Shown here: in pieces, positions 35,630 through 42,976 of the stretch | Position numbering within the stretch: the first letter of the stretch is position 1 | Layout of the letters: every line of letters starts with the position of its first letter | Assembly (NCBI RefSeq): GCF_019083995.1 | Contig: NZ_JAHRCU010000028.1 | Location: 1 to 51,213 of the forward strand | Direction: 5' to 3' | DNA length: 51,213 bases | From: Roseococcus sp. SDR | GTDB taxonomy: Bacteria; Pseudomonadota; Alphaproteobacteria; Acetobacterales; Acetobacteraceae | Notes under the pieces: model-generated | Databases searched by the model: none | What the model saw: the letters and a program-made list of their open reading frames with translations, nothing else | What the model was told of the DNA's origin: nothing | Translations under genes and position numbers: made by a program

Positions 35630-36685
35630 TCAGCGCGCGAAGAGGCCGCGAAACCAGGCCCGGATCAACGACCAGAGGCCCGGCCGCGCGGCCGGCGCCT
35701 CGCCGCGCGCGGCGCGTTCCAGATTGCGCGCGAAATCGCCGGCCAGTGCGGCCACCATGCCGCGCAGCAGGGCCGGGCGCGAGAATTGCGCGAGCGGGCC
35801 GGTGAGGCGCCAGCCGAGTTCCACCTGGAGCGTGGTGCCGGCGCCGTCGGGCGTGAGGTGCCATTCCACCTCGCCCTCCGCGCCATTCGCGCCGTCACGC
35901 CCCTGGCCGCGCAGGCGGCCGGTGCGGGAGCCAGCGTCGAGCGTCAGCGTGCCGGCGCCGGCGAAGCGGGCGGAGAAGGGGCCGAGGATGACGGAGAACT
36001 CGCCCTCCACCGCCTCGCCCTCATGGCGCAGCAGCGTCATGCCCGGCACGCAGGCGGCGATGCGCGCGGGGTCGGAGAGGATGGCCCAGGCGGCGTCGGG
36101 CGAGAGCGCCAGCGTTTCGCTGTGGGTCAGGCGGTTGGGGAGGTCGGCGGAAGCCGTGGCCGCGGGCGCGGCGAGCGGCGCGGGCGGCGGCGTCAGCGGC
36201 ACCTCGCGCTTCGGCAGCGGCGCTGCGGCTGGGCGTGTGGCGGCGACCTCGGCGATGGCGCGGACGATGCCGCGATAGCCGGTGCAGCGGCAGAGATTGC
36301 CGGCGAGTTCGTCGCGGATGCGGTCCTCATCCACCGCGCCGAGGCGTGTGACGATGTCGCGCGCGGTCATCATCATGCCCGGCGTGCAATAGCCGCATTG
36401 CAGGGCGTGGTGCTTGCTGAAGGCGGCGCGGAGGGCCTCGGCCACCGGGTCCTCGTCCAGGCCCTCGATGGTGGTGACCTCCATGCCCGCGGCTTCATGC
36501 GCGTAGAGCAGGCAGGAGCGGGTGGGGACGCCGTTCACCATCACGGTGCAGGCGCCGCAGACGCCCTGCTCGCAGCCGAGATGCGTGCCGGTGAGGCCGC
36601 AATGCTCGCGCAGCACATCGGCCAGGTGGGTGCGGGCGGGGGCTTCGACGCGGCGCGCCTCGCCGTTCACGGTGATCTCAATCAT
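35630..36685 (-). CDS. Molybdenum hydroxylase 2Fe-2S subunit (CoxS-like) fused to a CoxG-like SRPBCC domain
   Basis: 351 residues in two parts. Residues 1-150 are a typical xanthine/CO-dehydrogenase small subunit with plant-type 2Fe-2S cysteines C38, C43, C46, C58 and the second cluster C97, C100, C132, C134 (CGYCTPGM and LCRCTGY). A Pro/Ala linker (150-180) leads to an SRPBCC domain of the CoxG type (about 183-330, with LALSPDAAWAILSDPARIAACVPGM). Small subunits alone are about 160 residues, and CoxG is normally a separate protein involved in membrane attachment or maturation of the enzyme. The ATG at 36685 begins the canonical MIEITVNGE; the longer frame reads through intergenic repeats. 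It is the last gene of the coxL-M-S set, 180 bases after the FAD subunit. Confidence 0.88.
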   Translation of the reverse strand: MIEITVNGEARRVEAPARTHLADVLREHCGLTGTHLGCEQGVCGACTVMVNGVPTRSCLLYAHEAAGMEVTTIEGLDEDPVAEALRAAFSKHHALQCGYCTPGMMMTARDIVTRLGAVDEDRIRDELAGNLCRCTGYRGIVRAIAEVAATRPAAAPLPKREVPLTPPPAPLAAPAATASADLPNRLTHSETLALSPDAAWAILSDPARIAACVPGMTLLRHEGEAVEGEFSVILGPFSARFAGAGTLTLDAGSRTGRLRGQGRDGANGAEGEVEWHLTPDGAGTTLQVELGWRLTGPLAQFSRPALLRGMVAALAGDFARNLERAARGEAPAARPGLWSLIRAWFRGLFAR

Positions 36686-36721
36686 GCGGCTTCCGATGCG
36701 CGGAGATCTGATGCCGGGTCT

Positions 36722-36775
36722 CTCCGGCTGCTGGGGCCCCATCATCCATAAAGGGGGCCCCCAGACCACATTCCT
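36722..36775 (-). repeat. Intergenic hairpin repeat, copy B (inverted orientation)
   Basis: On the plus strand it reads CTCCGGCTGCTGGGGCCCC, a 12-base spacer, then GGGGGCCCCCAGACC, i.e. the reverse orientation of copies A, C and D. The arms pair over about 10 bp with one bulged base. It lies upstream of the iron-sulfur subunit gene, 31 bases from copy C. Confidence 0.55.
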
Positions 36776-36803
36776 TGGCGCTGACCTTGCAATGCTGCGC
36801 GGT

Positions 36804-36849
36804 ATTGGGGTCTGGGGCCTTTCGGCCCCAGCCGCCGGAGGCGCTTTTT
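36804..36849 (+). repeat. Intergenic hairpin repeat, copy C (terminator-like)
   Basis: CTGGGGCC and GGCCCCAG form a perfect 8-bp stem with a TTTC loop, then GCCGCCGGAGGC and a TTTTT run. The 39 bases 36804-36842 are identical to 47299-47337 (copy D). The plus-strand T-run points against the direction of the flanking minus-strand genes, so it is not an obvious terminator for them. Confidence 0.65.
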
Positions 36850-36865
36850 GCAACCGCGGCCAAGC

Positions 36866-37612
36866 TCAGGATTCCATCATCGCGATGGCGCGCTGCACGG
36901 CGATGCCGGCGAGGCGTTGGGCGGCGGCGTCGAGATGCGGCAGGCGGGTGGGGATGTCGTCCAGCTTCTCCAGCAGCACGGGCGGGCCTTCCACGGCGCC
37001 GGCCAGCAGGCGGCGGGGCGTCTCGATGGCGATGCCGATGGCCTTGGCGAATTCGCCGATCTTGCGGTTGATCTTGCAATAGCCCCAGCGCGCGCCGGGC
37101 GGCAGGCGCGGGACCTCGACGGCGAGGATGATCTCGCCCGGCGTCAGCGCCGTGGTGAAGGGTGCGAGGATGAAGCCCTCGGCCGGGATGCGGCGGCTTG
37201 TGCTGGTGATGATGGTGGCGCCCAAGGCCGCCATCACGCTCGGCCAATCGGCGGCGGGGTCGGCATGGGCCAGGCTGCCGCCCAGCGTGCCGCGGTTGCG
37301 CACCGCGCGATAGGCGATGCCATGCGCCACATGGGGCATGAGGCCGTTGGTGGGGTCGGGGACGATGCCGTCCTCGATCTCGGCATGGGTGGTGGCGGCG
37401 CCGAAGCGGATGTGCTCCGCCGTCGCCATGACGCCGCGCAGGCCGGGCAGGCGCTTGATGTCCACCAGCGTGGTCGGGCGCACCAGGCGCAGGTTCATCA
37501 TGGGCGAGAGGGATTGCCCGCCGGAGAGCGGCTTGGCGCCGGGTTGCGCGAGGAGCTTCAGCGCGTCGTTCAGTTCCGCTGGTGCGGTGTGTTCGAAGGC
37601 GGCGGGCTTCAT
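36866..37612 (-). CDS. Molybdenum hydroxylase FAD-binding subunit (CoxM-like)
   Basis: 248 residues, slightly short for the family (about 280). FAD-binding motifs are LSGGQSLSPMMNLRL (29-43) and RNRGTLGGSLAHADPAADWP (105-124), with IRFGAATTHAEIE between. The C-terminal CO_deh_flav_C domain (RWGYCKINRKIGEFAKA) is present but ends early. It passes electrons from the iron-sulfur clusters to the acceptor. The ATG at 37612 overlaps the large-subunit stop (ATGA). The frame extending to 38092 is a shadow of the large subunit. Confidence 0.9.
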   Translation of the reverse strand: MKPAAFEHTAPAELNDALKLLAQPGAKPLSGGQSLSPMMNLRLVRPTTLVDIKRLPGLRGVMATAEHIRFGAATTHAEIEDGIVPDPTNGLMPHVAHGIAYRAVRNRGTLGGSLAHADPAADWPSVMAALGATIITSTSRRIPAEGFILAPFTTALTPGEIILAVEVPRLPPGARWGYCKINRKIGEFAKAIGIAIETPRRLLAGAVEGPPVLLEKLDDIPTRLPHLDAAAQRLAGIAVQRAIAMMES

Positions 37613-39903
37613 GCGAGGGCGGCCAAGACACGCTCGGGTGTGGCGGGCAAATCCGTCACCTCGCGCCCCAGATGCGCGATGGCGTCGTTGATGGCGTTCA
37701 CGATGGCCGCCGGCGGGCCGATGGCGCCGCTCTCGCCGATGCCCTTCTGGCCGAAGCGGCTGATGGGCGAGGGCGTCTCCATGTGCAGGATCTCGATATC
37801 GGGCACGTCCGAGGCGCCGGGGAGCATGTAGTCGGCCAGCGTGGAGGCGAGCGGCTGGCCGCCCGTGTCGTAGGGCATTTCCTCGAAGAGGGCGGTGCCG
37901 ATGCCCTGCGCCGTGCCGCCCAGCACCTGGCCATCGGCGATGAGCGGGTTCAGCAGCACGCCGCCATCTTCGACGATGACGTAGCGGGTCAGTGTCACAT
38001 GGCCGGTCGCGGCGTCCACCTCGGCCTCCACGGCGTGGCAGGCATAGCTGAAGGTGCCGGTGTCGCGCACCGTCTTGTGGCCGACCGTGCATTCCAGGCC
38101 CTGTGCCTGCATTGCCTCGGTCAGGTTCTGGGGCGCTCGGTGGAAGGTGCGGGCGATCTCGGCGACGGTGACGCTGGCCGCCCCTGCGCGGACGGCGCCG
38201 TCCGCGAAGACGGCGTCCTTGTCCTGCAGCAGGTGGGCGCCCATGGGGATGAGGCGGCGGCGCAGTTCCATGCAGGCTTCGGCCACGGCGCCGCCGGCCA
38301 TGACGGCGCAGCGGCTGCCCCAGGTGCCGGTGGAATAGGGGGTCAGCGCCGTGTCGCCATGGATGAGCTGCACGCGATCCACCGGCACGCCCAGGATCTC
38401 ATGCGCCACCTGGGCGAGGGTGGTTTCCATCCCCTGGCCATGGCTGTGCACGCCGACGCGCAGCTCGAGCCCGCCATCGGGGGTGAGGCGCGCCTGGCAG
38501 GGCTCGGCGCCGGGCACGAAGGGGATGCCCCAGCCGTGATAGACGCTGGTGCCGTGCGCGCCCTGCTCGCAGAAGACGGCGAAGCCCTGGCCGATCAGGC
38601 GGCCCTCTTCGCGGGCGGCCTTCTGGCGAGCGGCGAAGCCTGGCGCATCCACCGCCTCGGCGGCGCGGCGCAGCGCCTCGGGGTAGTCGCCGCTGTCGAA
38701 GATCTTCTTCGTCACGTTGAGGTAGGGCATCTGCTCGGGGCCGGGCAGGTTGCGCAGGCGGAGTTCCACCGGGCTGATGCCGGCGGCGCGCGCCACGGCG
38801 TCCAGCGTGGTTTCCAGCGCGTAGCAGACGCCGGTCCGCGCCACGCCGCGATAGGGCAGGATGGGCGGCTTGTTGGTGGCCACACTCCAGGTCTTGCAGC
38901 GATAGCGCGGCACGACATAGGGGCCGGGCAGGATGGAGCCGATCTGCGCCGCCTCCAGGCAGGCCGAGAAGGGATAGGCCGAGTAGGCGCCGCTATCCAC
39001 ATGCGCCTCGCAGTCCAGCGCCAGGATGGTGCCGTCGCGATCGGCATGGACGGTGATGTCGTAATGGTGCTCGCGGCAATTGGCCTGGGCCGAGAGGCCC
39101 TCGCGCCGGTCCTCGATCCAGCGGAGCGGCGTGCCGCCCAGCTTGCGGGCGAGCCAGCCGATGGCGACCTCCTCCTGCAGCAGGATGCCCTTGTAGCCGA
39201 AGCCGCCGCCGACATCGGGGCTGATGATGCGCACCGCGGATTCCGGCAGGCCCAGGCATTCGGCGAGGCCCGTCTTCGTCACATGCACCATCTGCGAGGA
39301 GGTGTGCATTTCGAGCTGGTTGAGGCGCGAATCCCAGCGGGCGACGACGCCGCGGCCTTCGAGGGGCGCCATGTGCTGGCGCGCGGTGCGCAGGCGGCGG
39401 CGGATGATGATGGGGGCCTGCACATCGCTGATGTCGTCATCCACCAGGGCCTGGAGCACGACATTGTCGGGCCAGCCTTCGTGGATGGGTGGGCCGGCGC
39501 GGTGGGCCAGCATGTCCGTGGCGGCGGGGAGTTCCTCGATGTCGAGGGTGATGGCGTCCAGGATGTCCTCGGCCTCGGCGCGAGAGCCGGCGACCACCAT
39601 GGCGATGGGCTCGCCCACCTGTCGCACACGTGTTTGCGCGAGGGGCCATTGGTCGGTGCGGCGGAAGCCTGGCAGGGCGGAGGGCGCGCGGATGGGCAGC
39701 ACGCCCGTGAGATCGGCCATGGTGAAGACCATGGCGCCCTGTGGCGCGCGTACGGCGCGGATCAGTCCATGCGCGACCGGGCTGCGCAGGAAGGCAACCT
39801 CCCGCATGCCGGCGAGCTGGATATCCCCCACATACTTCCCGCGCCCCCGGAGGAACCGATCATCCTCCTTCCGGGTGATCGGTGCGCCAACGCCCTGTTT
39901 CAT
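37609..39903 (-). CDS. Molybdenum hydroxylase large subunit (xanthine/aldehyde dehydrogenase family, CoxL form II-like)
   Basis: 764 residues carrying the molybdopterin cytosine dinucleotide site. Motifs are SPDVGGGFGYKG (228-239), the active loop PYRGVAR (350-356), and the catalytic Glu E724 in KGIGESG. True CO dehydrogenases carry AYRCSFR in that loop; PYRGVAR resembles form II loops (AYRGAGR), so this enzyme more likely hydroxylates an aldehyde or N-heteroaromatic compound than oxidises CO. M10 of the open frame (39903) begins the typical GAPITRKEDDRFLRGRG leader and is preferred over 39930, which lies inside a hairpin. It is coupled to the FAD subunit (ATGA). Confidence 0.9.
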   Translation of the reverse strand: MKQGVGAPITRKEDDRFLRGRGKYVGDIQLAGMREVAFLRSPVAHGLIRAVRAPQGAMVFTMADLTGVLPIRAPSALPGFRRTDQWPLAQTRVRQVGEPIAMVVAGSRAEAEDILDAITLDIEELPAATDMLAHRAGPPIHEGWPDNVVLQALVDDDISDVQAPIIIRRRLRTARQHMAPLEGRGVVARWDSRLNQLEMHTSSQMVHVTKTGLAECLGLPESAVRIISPDVGGGFGYKGILLQEEVAIGWLARKLGGTPLRWIEDRREGLSAQANCREHHYDITVHADRDGTILALDCEAHVDSGAYSAYPFSACLEAAQIGSILPGPYVVPRYRCKTWSVATNKPPILPYRGVARTGVCYALETTLDAVARAAGISPVELRLRNLPGPEQMPYLNVTKKIFDSGDYPEALRRAAEAVDAPGFAARQKAAREEGRLIGQGFAVFCEQGAHGTSVYHGWGIPFVPGAEPCQARLTPDGGLELRVGVHSHGQGMETTLAQVAHEILGVPVDRVQLIHGDTALTPYSTGTWGSRCAVMAGGAVAEACMELRRRLIPMGAHLLQDKDAVFADGAVRAGAASVTVAEIARTFHRAPQNLTEAMQAQGLECTVGHKTVRDTGTFSYACHAVEAEVDAATGHVTLTRYVIVEDGGVLLNPLIADGQVLGGTAQGIGTALFEEMPYDTGGQPLASTLADYMLPGASDVPDIEILHMETPSPISRFGQKGIGESGAIGPPAAIVNAINDAIAHLGREVTDLPATPERVLAALA

Positions 39904-39916
39904 GGTGCGGCGGGGT

Positions 39917-39939
39917 CCGGGGTCCGCCACGGACCCCGG
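39917..39939 (-). promoter_or_regulatory. Perfect 10-bp stem-loop before the large-subunit gene
   Basis: CCGGGGTCCG, a CCA loop, and CGGACCCCGG form a perfect hairpin 14 bases upstream of the ATG at 39903. No U-run follows in the minus direction. It may stabilise the upstream mRNA end or gate the ribosome-binding region. Confidence 0.5.
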
Positions 39940-39945
39940 CGGAGC

Positions 39946-39962
39946 GCGAGGCGGAGCCTCGC
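39946..39962 (-). promoter_or_regulatory. Second perfect stem-loop just after the metallohydrolase stop codon
   Basis: GCGAGGC, a GGA loop, and GCCTCGC form a 7-bp hairpin that begins 2 bases beyond the TGA at 39965. With the 10-bp hairpin at 39917-39939, the 61-bp gap consists almost entirely of two tandem stem-loops. Confidence 0.5.
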
Positions 39963-39964
39963 CT

Positions 39965-41236
39965 TCATGCTGCGATAGCTGCCGGCAAAATCGGCGCCGT
40001 CGCGTCGAACTTCACGCCGCCCTTGAGGCAGAAGGCCGGTTGCAGCAGGCGGTCGGCGATGACTTCCGTGCCTTCATTGTCCGCCATCTTGAAGCGGCCG
40101 CGCAGGTCGTCGAGGACGGAGACATCGGCGAGCGCGCCCACGCGCAGCGTGCCGATGCCGTCATCGAGGCGCAGCATGGCGGCGGGCCCGGTGGTGACCA
40201 TGGGGACCACCTTCTCGAAGGGCACGCCGAGCGCGATCAGCTCGCTCATGGCGAGCGTGAGCGAGAAGCGCGCCTTGCCGGTGAAGGGATGGTCCTCCTC
40301 CGGGTCCGAATGGTTGGCGGGCGTGCCGGGCGGGGCCGGGATGCGCGTGTTGTAGCCATGCATGTCCGCACCCAGCGTGTCGGGCATGATGCCGGCGTCG
40401 AGGCTGATGCGCGCCATCTTGAAGGAGAAGTGGGAGCCATGGCCCACATCCACCTTGAGGCCGGCGTCCAGTGCGGCCTGCACCATGCCATGCACCTTGC
40501 CGGTGCGCCGGTCCACGAAGCCGCCGGGGTGGCGGGTGAAGGGGTGGGCCAGGATGTCGCCGGGGCGGAGAAGGGGGATGACCAGCGGCAGGATCTCGTC
40601 CGGGTCCACGCCGTTGTTGCCGGTCTCGGGCGTCGGCCAGAGCTGGCCGAAATGGCAATAGACGGGCAGGTCCGCCTCGCGGCCGATCTGCGCGGCCTTC
40701 TTCAGCACTTCCAGGCCGTAGCGCGCCATGTTGCCGATCTCGGCATGGGCCTTCACGCCCTTCACCACATCCGGGTTGGCGCGGGCGGCCTTCACGGTGG
40801 CGTCCACATCCACATGCTCGGGGCCGTAGAGCGTCGGGTAGTAATGGCCTTCCAGGCCGCCCACGACATAGGCGCTGATGAAGCTGAAGACGCGGGAATG
40901 CGCCGGCTTCACAATGAATTCGCGAAAGCCCGGGAAGGTCATGCAGGAGGCACCGCCCTGGTCCACCAGCGCGGTCACGCCGCTATGCACGCCCGCCATG
41001 TCGGCCGGCAGGCCGAAGCGGCCGGAGACATAGGTGTAGATATGCGCGTGGGTGTCGATCATGCCGGGGAGGACGATCTTGTCCTTCACGGAGATCACTT
41101 CGCGCGCGGAACTCGCCAGGATCTCGGGCTGGATGGCGGCGATGCGGCCGCCGGTCACGGCCACGTCCATGATGCCGTCGAGGCCGGAGGCCGGGCAGAC
41201 CACGCGGCCGCCCTTGAGCAGGATGTCATGTTGCAT
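39965..41236 (-). CDS. Dihydroorotase-like amidohydrolase/deacetylase family metallohydrolase
   Basis: 423 residues with a TIM-barrel amidohydrolase layout. The N-terminal strand is DILLKGGRVVCPASGLD; the metal motif is H63-x-H65 in IDTHAHIYT. A lysine in VVKGVKAHAE is a candidate bridging carboxylysine; further ligands are in YCHFGQ, AHPFTRHPGG and the Asp of TLGADMHGYN. The C-terminal RVGALADVSVLDD strand is typical. Related enzymes of the Atu3266 type deacetylate N-acetyl hydroxy acids or amides. GAGGAGAG lies 5 bases upstream of the ATG at 41236. It sits between the ABC importer and the molybdenum hydroxylase on one strand, which suggests ring opening or deacylation of the imported compound. 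Confidence 0.85.
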   Translation of the reverse strand: MQHDILLKGGRVVCPASGLDGIMDVAVTGGRIAAIQPEILASSAREVISVKDKIVLPGMIDTHAHIYTYVSGRFGLPADMAGVHSGVTALVDQGGASCMTFPGFREFIVKPAHSRVFSFISAYVVGGLEGHYYPTLYGPEHVDVDATVKAARANPDVVKGVKAHAEIGNMARYGLEVLKKAAQIGREADLPVYCHFGQLWPTPETGNNGVDPDEILPLVIPLLRPGDILAHPFTRHPGGFVDRRTGKVHGMVQAALDAGLKVDVGHGSHFSFKMARISLDAGIMPDTLGADMHGYNTRIPAPPGTPANHSDPEEDHPFTGKARFSLTLAMSELIALGVPFEKVVPMVTTGPAAMLRLDDGIGTLRVGALADVSVLDDLRGRFKMADNEGTEVIADRLLQPAFCLKGGVKFDATAPILPAAIAA

Positions 41237-41290
41237 GGTGTCTCTCCTCAACATTTCAGCCGGCGCGAGCATTGAGCCAGCCTTTGGTGG

Positions 41291-41317
41291 CCCGGCCAAG
41301 CGGAAAGCTTGGCCGGG
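41291..41317 (-). terminator. Perfect 11-bp stem-loop after the ABC permease gene
   Basis: CCCGGCCAAGC, a 5-base loop, and GCTTGGCCGGG pair perfectly, starting 7 bases after the permease stop (41324). No U-tract follows, so it may reduce read-through or protect the 3' end of the transporter message rather than stop transcription fully. Confidence 0.55.
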
Positions 41318-41323
41318 CGGCAC

Positions 41324-42142
41324 TCAATGTCCGTATTTGCGCAGGATCAGCTTCTCCAGCCCCGCCACCACGCCATAGAGCACGAGGCCCACGACGCAGA
41401 GCATGCCGATGGAGGCCAGGATCAGCGCCGTCTCCGCCTGGCTCGAGGCGAAGAGGATGAGGTAGCCGAGGCCCGCCTGGGCGGTGATGAATTCGCCCAC
41501 GATGACGCCGATGATGGCGAAGGTGACGGCGATCTTCAGCCCCGAGAAGATATGCGGCAGCGCATAGGGGAAGCGCACCGAGAGGAACACCTGCCAGGAG
41601 CGCGCGGTGAGCGCCTTGCAGAGGCGCAGCATGTCGGGCGGCGTGGAGTTCAGGCCCGTCAGCGTCGCGATCACCACCGGGAAGAAGGCGATGAACATCG
41701 AGAAGGCGAGGCGCGAGGAGGAGCCGATGCCGAGCCAGACGATGAAGAGGGGGGCGAGCGCGATCTTGGGGATGAGCTGGAAGAAGATCACGTTCGGATA
41801 GAGCGCCGCATAGGCCCATTTGGAATAGGAGAGCAGCACGGCGAGGCCGATGCCGAGCACGGTGGCCAGCAGGAAGCCGATGGCGGCCTCGGTCCCGGTC
41901 GGCACCGCATGCTGCACCAGGAAGGGCCAGGCCGAGACGGTGCGGGCGTAGATGTCGAGCGGCGAGGGGAGGATGACCTTCGGCACCTGGTAGAAATCCA
42001 CCAGGAATTCCCAGAGGCCGAGCACGGCGAGCGCGAAGGCGATGGGCAGCAGGATCTGCACGGCCGGGTGCTTCGCGAGGTCGCGCTTCTCGACGTTCAG
42101 GGCCGCCGGGGTCTCGGCGATGATCTGATTGCCACCATCCAT
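41324..42142 (-). CDS. ABC transporter permease, nitrate/sulfonate/taurine (SsuC/TauC) type
   Basis: 272 residues with six hydrophobic helices. LLPIAFALAVLGLWEFLVD is TM1, PSPLDIYARTV follows as in SsuC-type permeases, and the cytoplasmic coupling loop is SVRFPYALPHIFSGLKIAVTFAIIGVIVGEF (EAA-type). GGAGGC lies 6 bases upstream of the ATG at 42142; a start at 42211 is possible but would overlap the ATPase gene and lacks such a site. It forms the membrane channel of the three-gene importer with the genes upstream. Confidence 0.88.
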   Translation of the reverse strand: MDGGNQIIAETPAALNVEKRDLAKHPAVQILLPIAFALAVLGLWEFLVDFYQVPKVILPSPLDIYARTVSAWPFLVQHAVPTGTEAAIGFLLATVLGIGLAVLLSYSKWAYAALYPNVIFFQLIPKIALAPLFIVWLGIGSSSRLAFSMFIAFFPVVIATLTGLNSTPPDMLRLCKALTARSWQVFLSVRFPYALPHIFSGLKIAVTFAIIGVIVGEFITAQAGLGYLILFASSQAETALILASIGMLCVVGLVLYGVVAGLEKLILRKYGH

Positions 42143-42148
42143 CACGCC

Positions 42149-42154
42149 GCCTCC
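42149..42154 (-). promoter_or_regulatory. Ribosome-binding site of the permease gene
   Basis: GGAGGC on the minus strand, 6 bases from the ATG at 42142. It decides the start against the upstream in-frame ATG at 42211. Confidence 0.55.
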
Positions 42155-42200
42155 GATCGCTGGAGGGCGCAAGCCCGGAGGCGTGAATCGGCGGCGCGCA

Positions 42201-42965
42201 TCATGCGGCATCCTTGATGCTGTGCTCGATCATGCCGCGCAGGCGGGCCACGATGGCGGTGAATTCGGGGCTGTCCTGCACGCTCTCGTCGCGCGGGCGG
42301 GGGAAGGGAATGGTCACGTCGGCCACCACCACCGCGGGGCGCTTGGTCATCACCAGCACGCGGTCGCTCAGCAGCACCGCCTCGCGGATCGAATGGGTGA
42401 TGAAGATCCCGGTCTTGCGGTGGCGGGACCAGAGGTCGAGCAGCACCAGCGCCATCTCGTCGCGCGTGATGGCGTCGAGCGCGGAGAAGGGCTCGTCCAT
42501 CAGCATGATGGAGGGCGTGTGGATCAGCGAGCGGCAGAGCGCCACGCGCTGGCGCATGCCGCCCGAGAGCTCACGCGGGCGCTTGTCCATGAAGGCGCCG
42601 AGGCCGACCGAATGCAGCAGCTCTTCCGCGCGGGCCACGTATTTCTCGCGCGGCAGGCGCATCATCTTGATGGGGAAGAGCACGTTGTCGCGCGCCGAAA
42701 GCCAGGGCAGCAGCGTCGCGTCCTGGAAGACCAGGCCCGCATCGCGGCGCGGGCCGGTCATCGGCTGGCCGCCGATGGTGATGCTGCCCGCCGTGATGGA
42801 TTCGAGGCCGGCCAGCATCATCAGCAGCGTGGATTTCCCGCAGCCCGAGGGGCCCAGGATGGAGACGAACTCGCCCTCGGCGATGTCCACGGAGACACCG
42901 GCCACGGCCTCGATGGGCCCGGCCGGCGAGGCATAGGTCTTGCGGACCCCGCGAAGGGAGATCAT
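42201..42965 (-). CDS. ABC transporter ATPase, nitrate/sulfonate/taurine (SsuB/TauB) type
   Basis: 254 residues. Walker A is GPSGCGKST (38-46), Q-loop LVFQDATLLPWLSARDNVLFP (the LLPW motif typical of SsuB/TauB), signature LSGGMRQRVAL, Walker B IMLMDEPFSALD, and switch His in ITHSIREAVLLSDRV. It energises the permease encoded next. The ATG at 42965 lies 12 bases after the stop of the binding-protein gene; the ribosome-binding site is weak, so it may depend on coupling. The longer frame to 43148 is a shadow of the binding-protein gene. Confidence 0.92.
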   Translation of the reverse strand: MISLRGVRKTYASPAGPIEAVAGVSVDIAEGEFVSILGPSGCGKSTLLMMLAGLESITAGSITIGGQPMTGPRRDAGLVFQDATLLPWLSARDNVLFPIKMMRLPREKYVARAEELLHSVGLGAFMDKRPRELSGGMRQRVALCRSLIHTPSIMLMDEPFSALDAITRDEMALVLLDLWSRHRKTGIFITHSIREAVLLSDRVLVMTKRPAVVVADVTIPFPRPRDESVQDSPEFTAIVARLRGMIEHSIKDAA

Positions 42966-42976
42966 CGGGGGCGCGA

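Noticed and set aside
36686-36853. N-terminal extension of the iron-sulfur subunit
   Set aside because: It is translated through the intergenic hairpin repeats; the conserved N-terminus begins at 36685.
37609-39903. True aerobic CO dehydrogenase (coxL)
   Set aside because: The AYRCSFR loop of CO dehydrogenases is absent; PYRGVAR is present instead.
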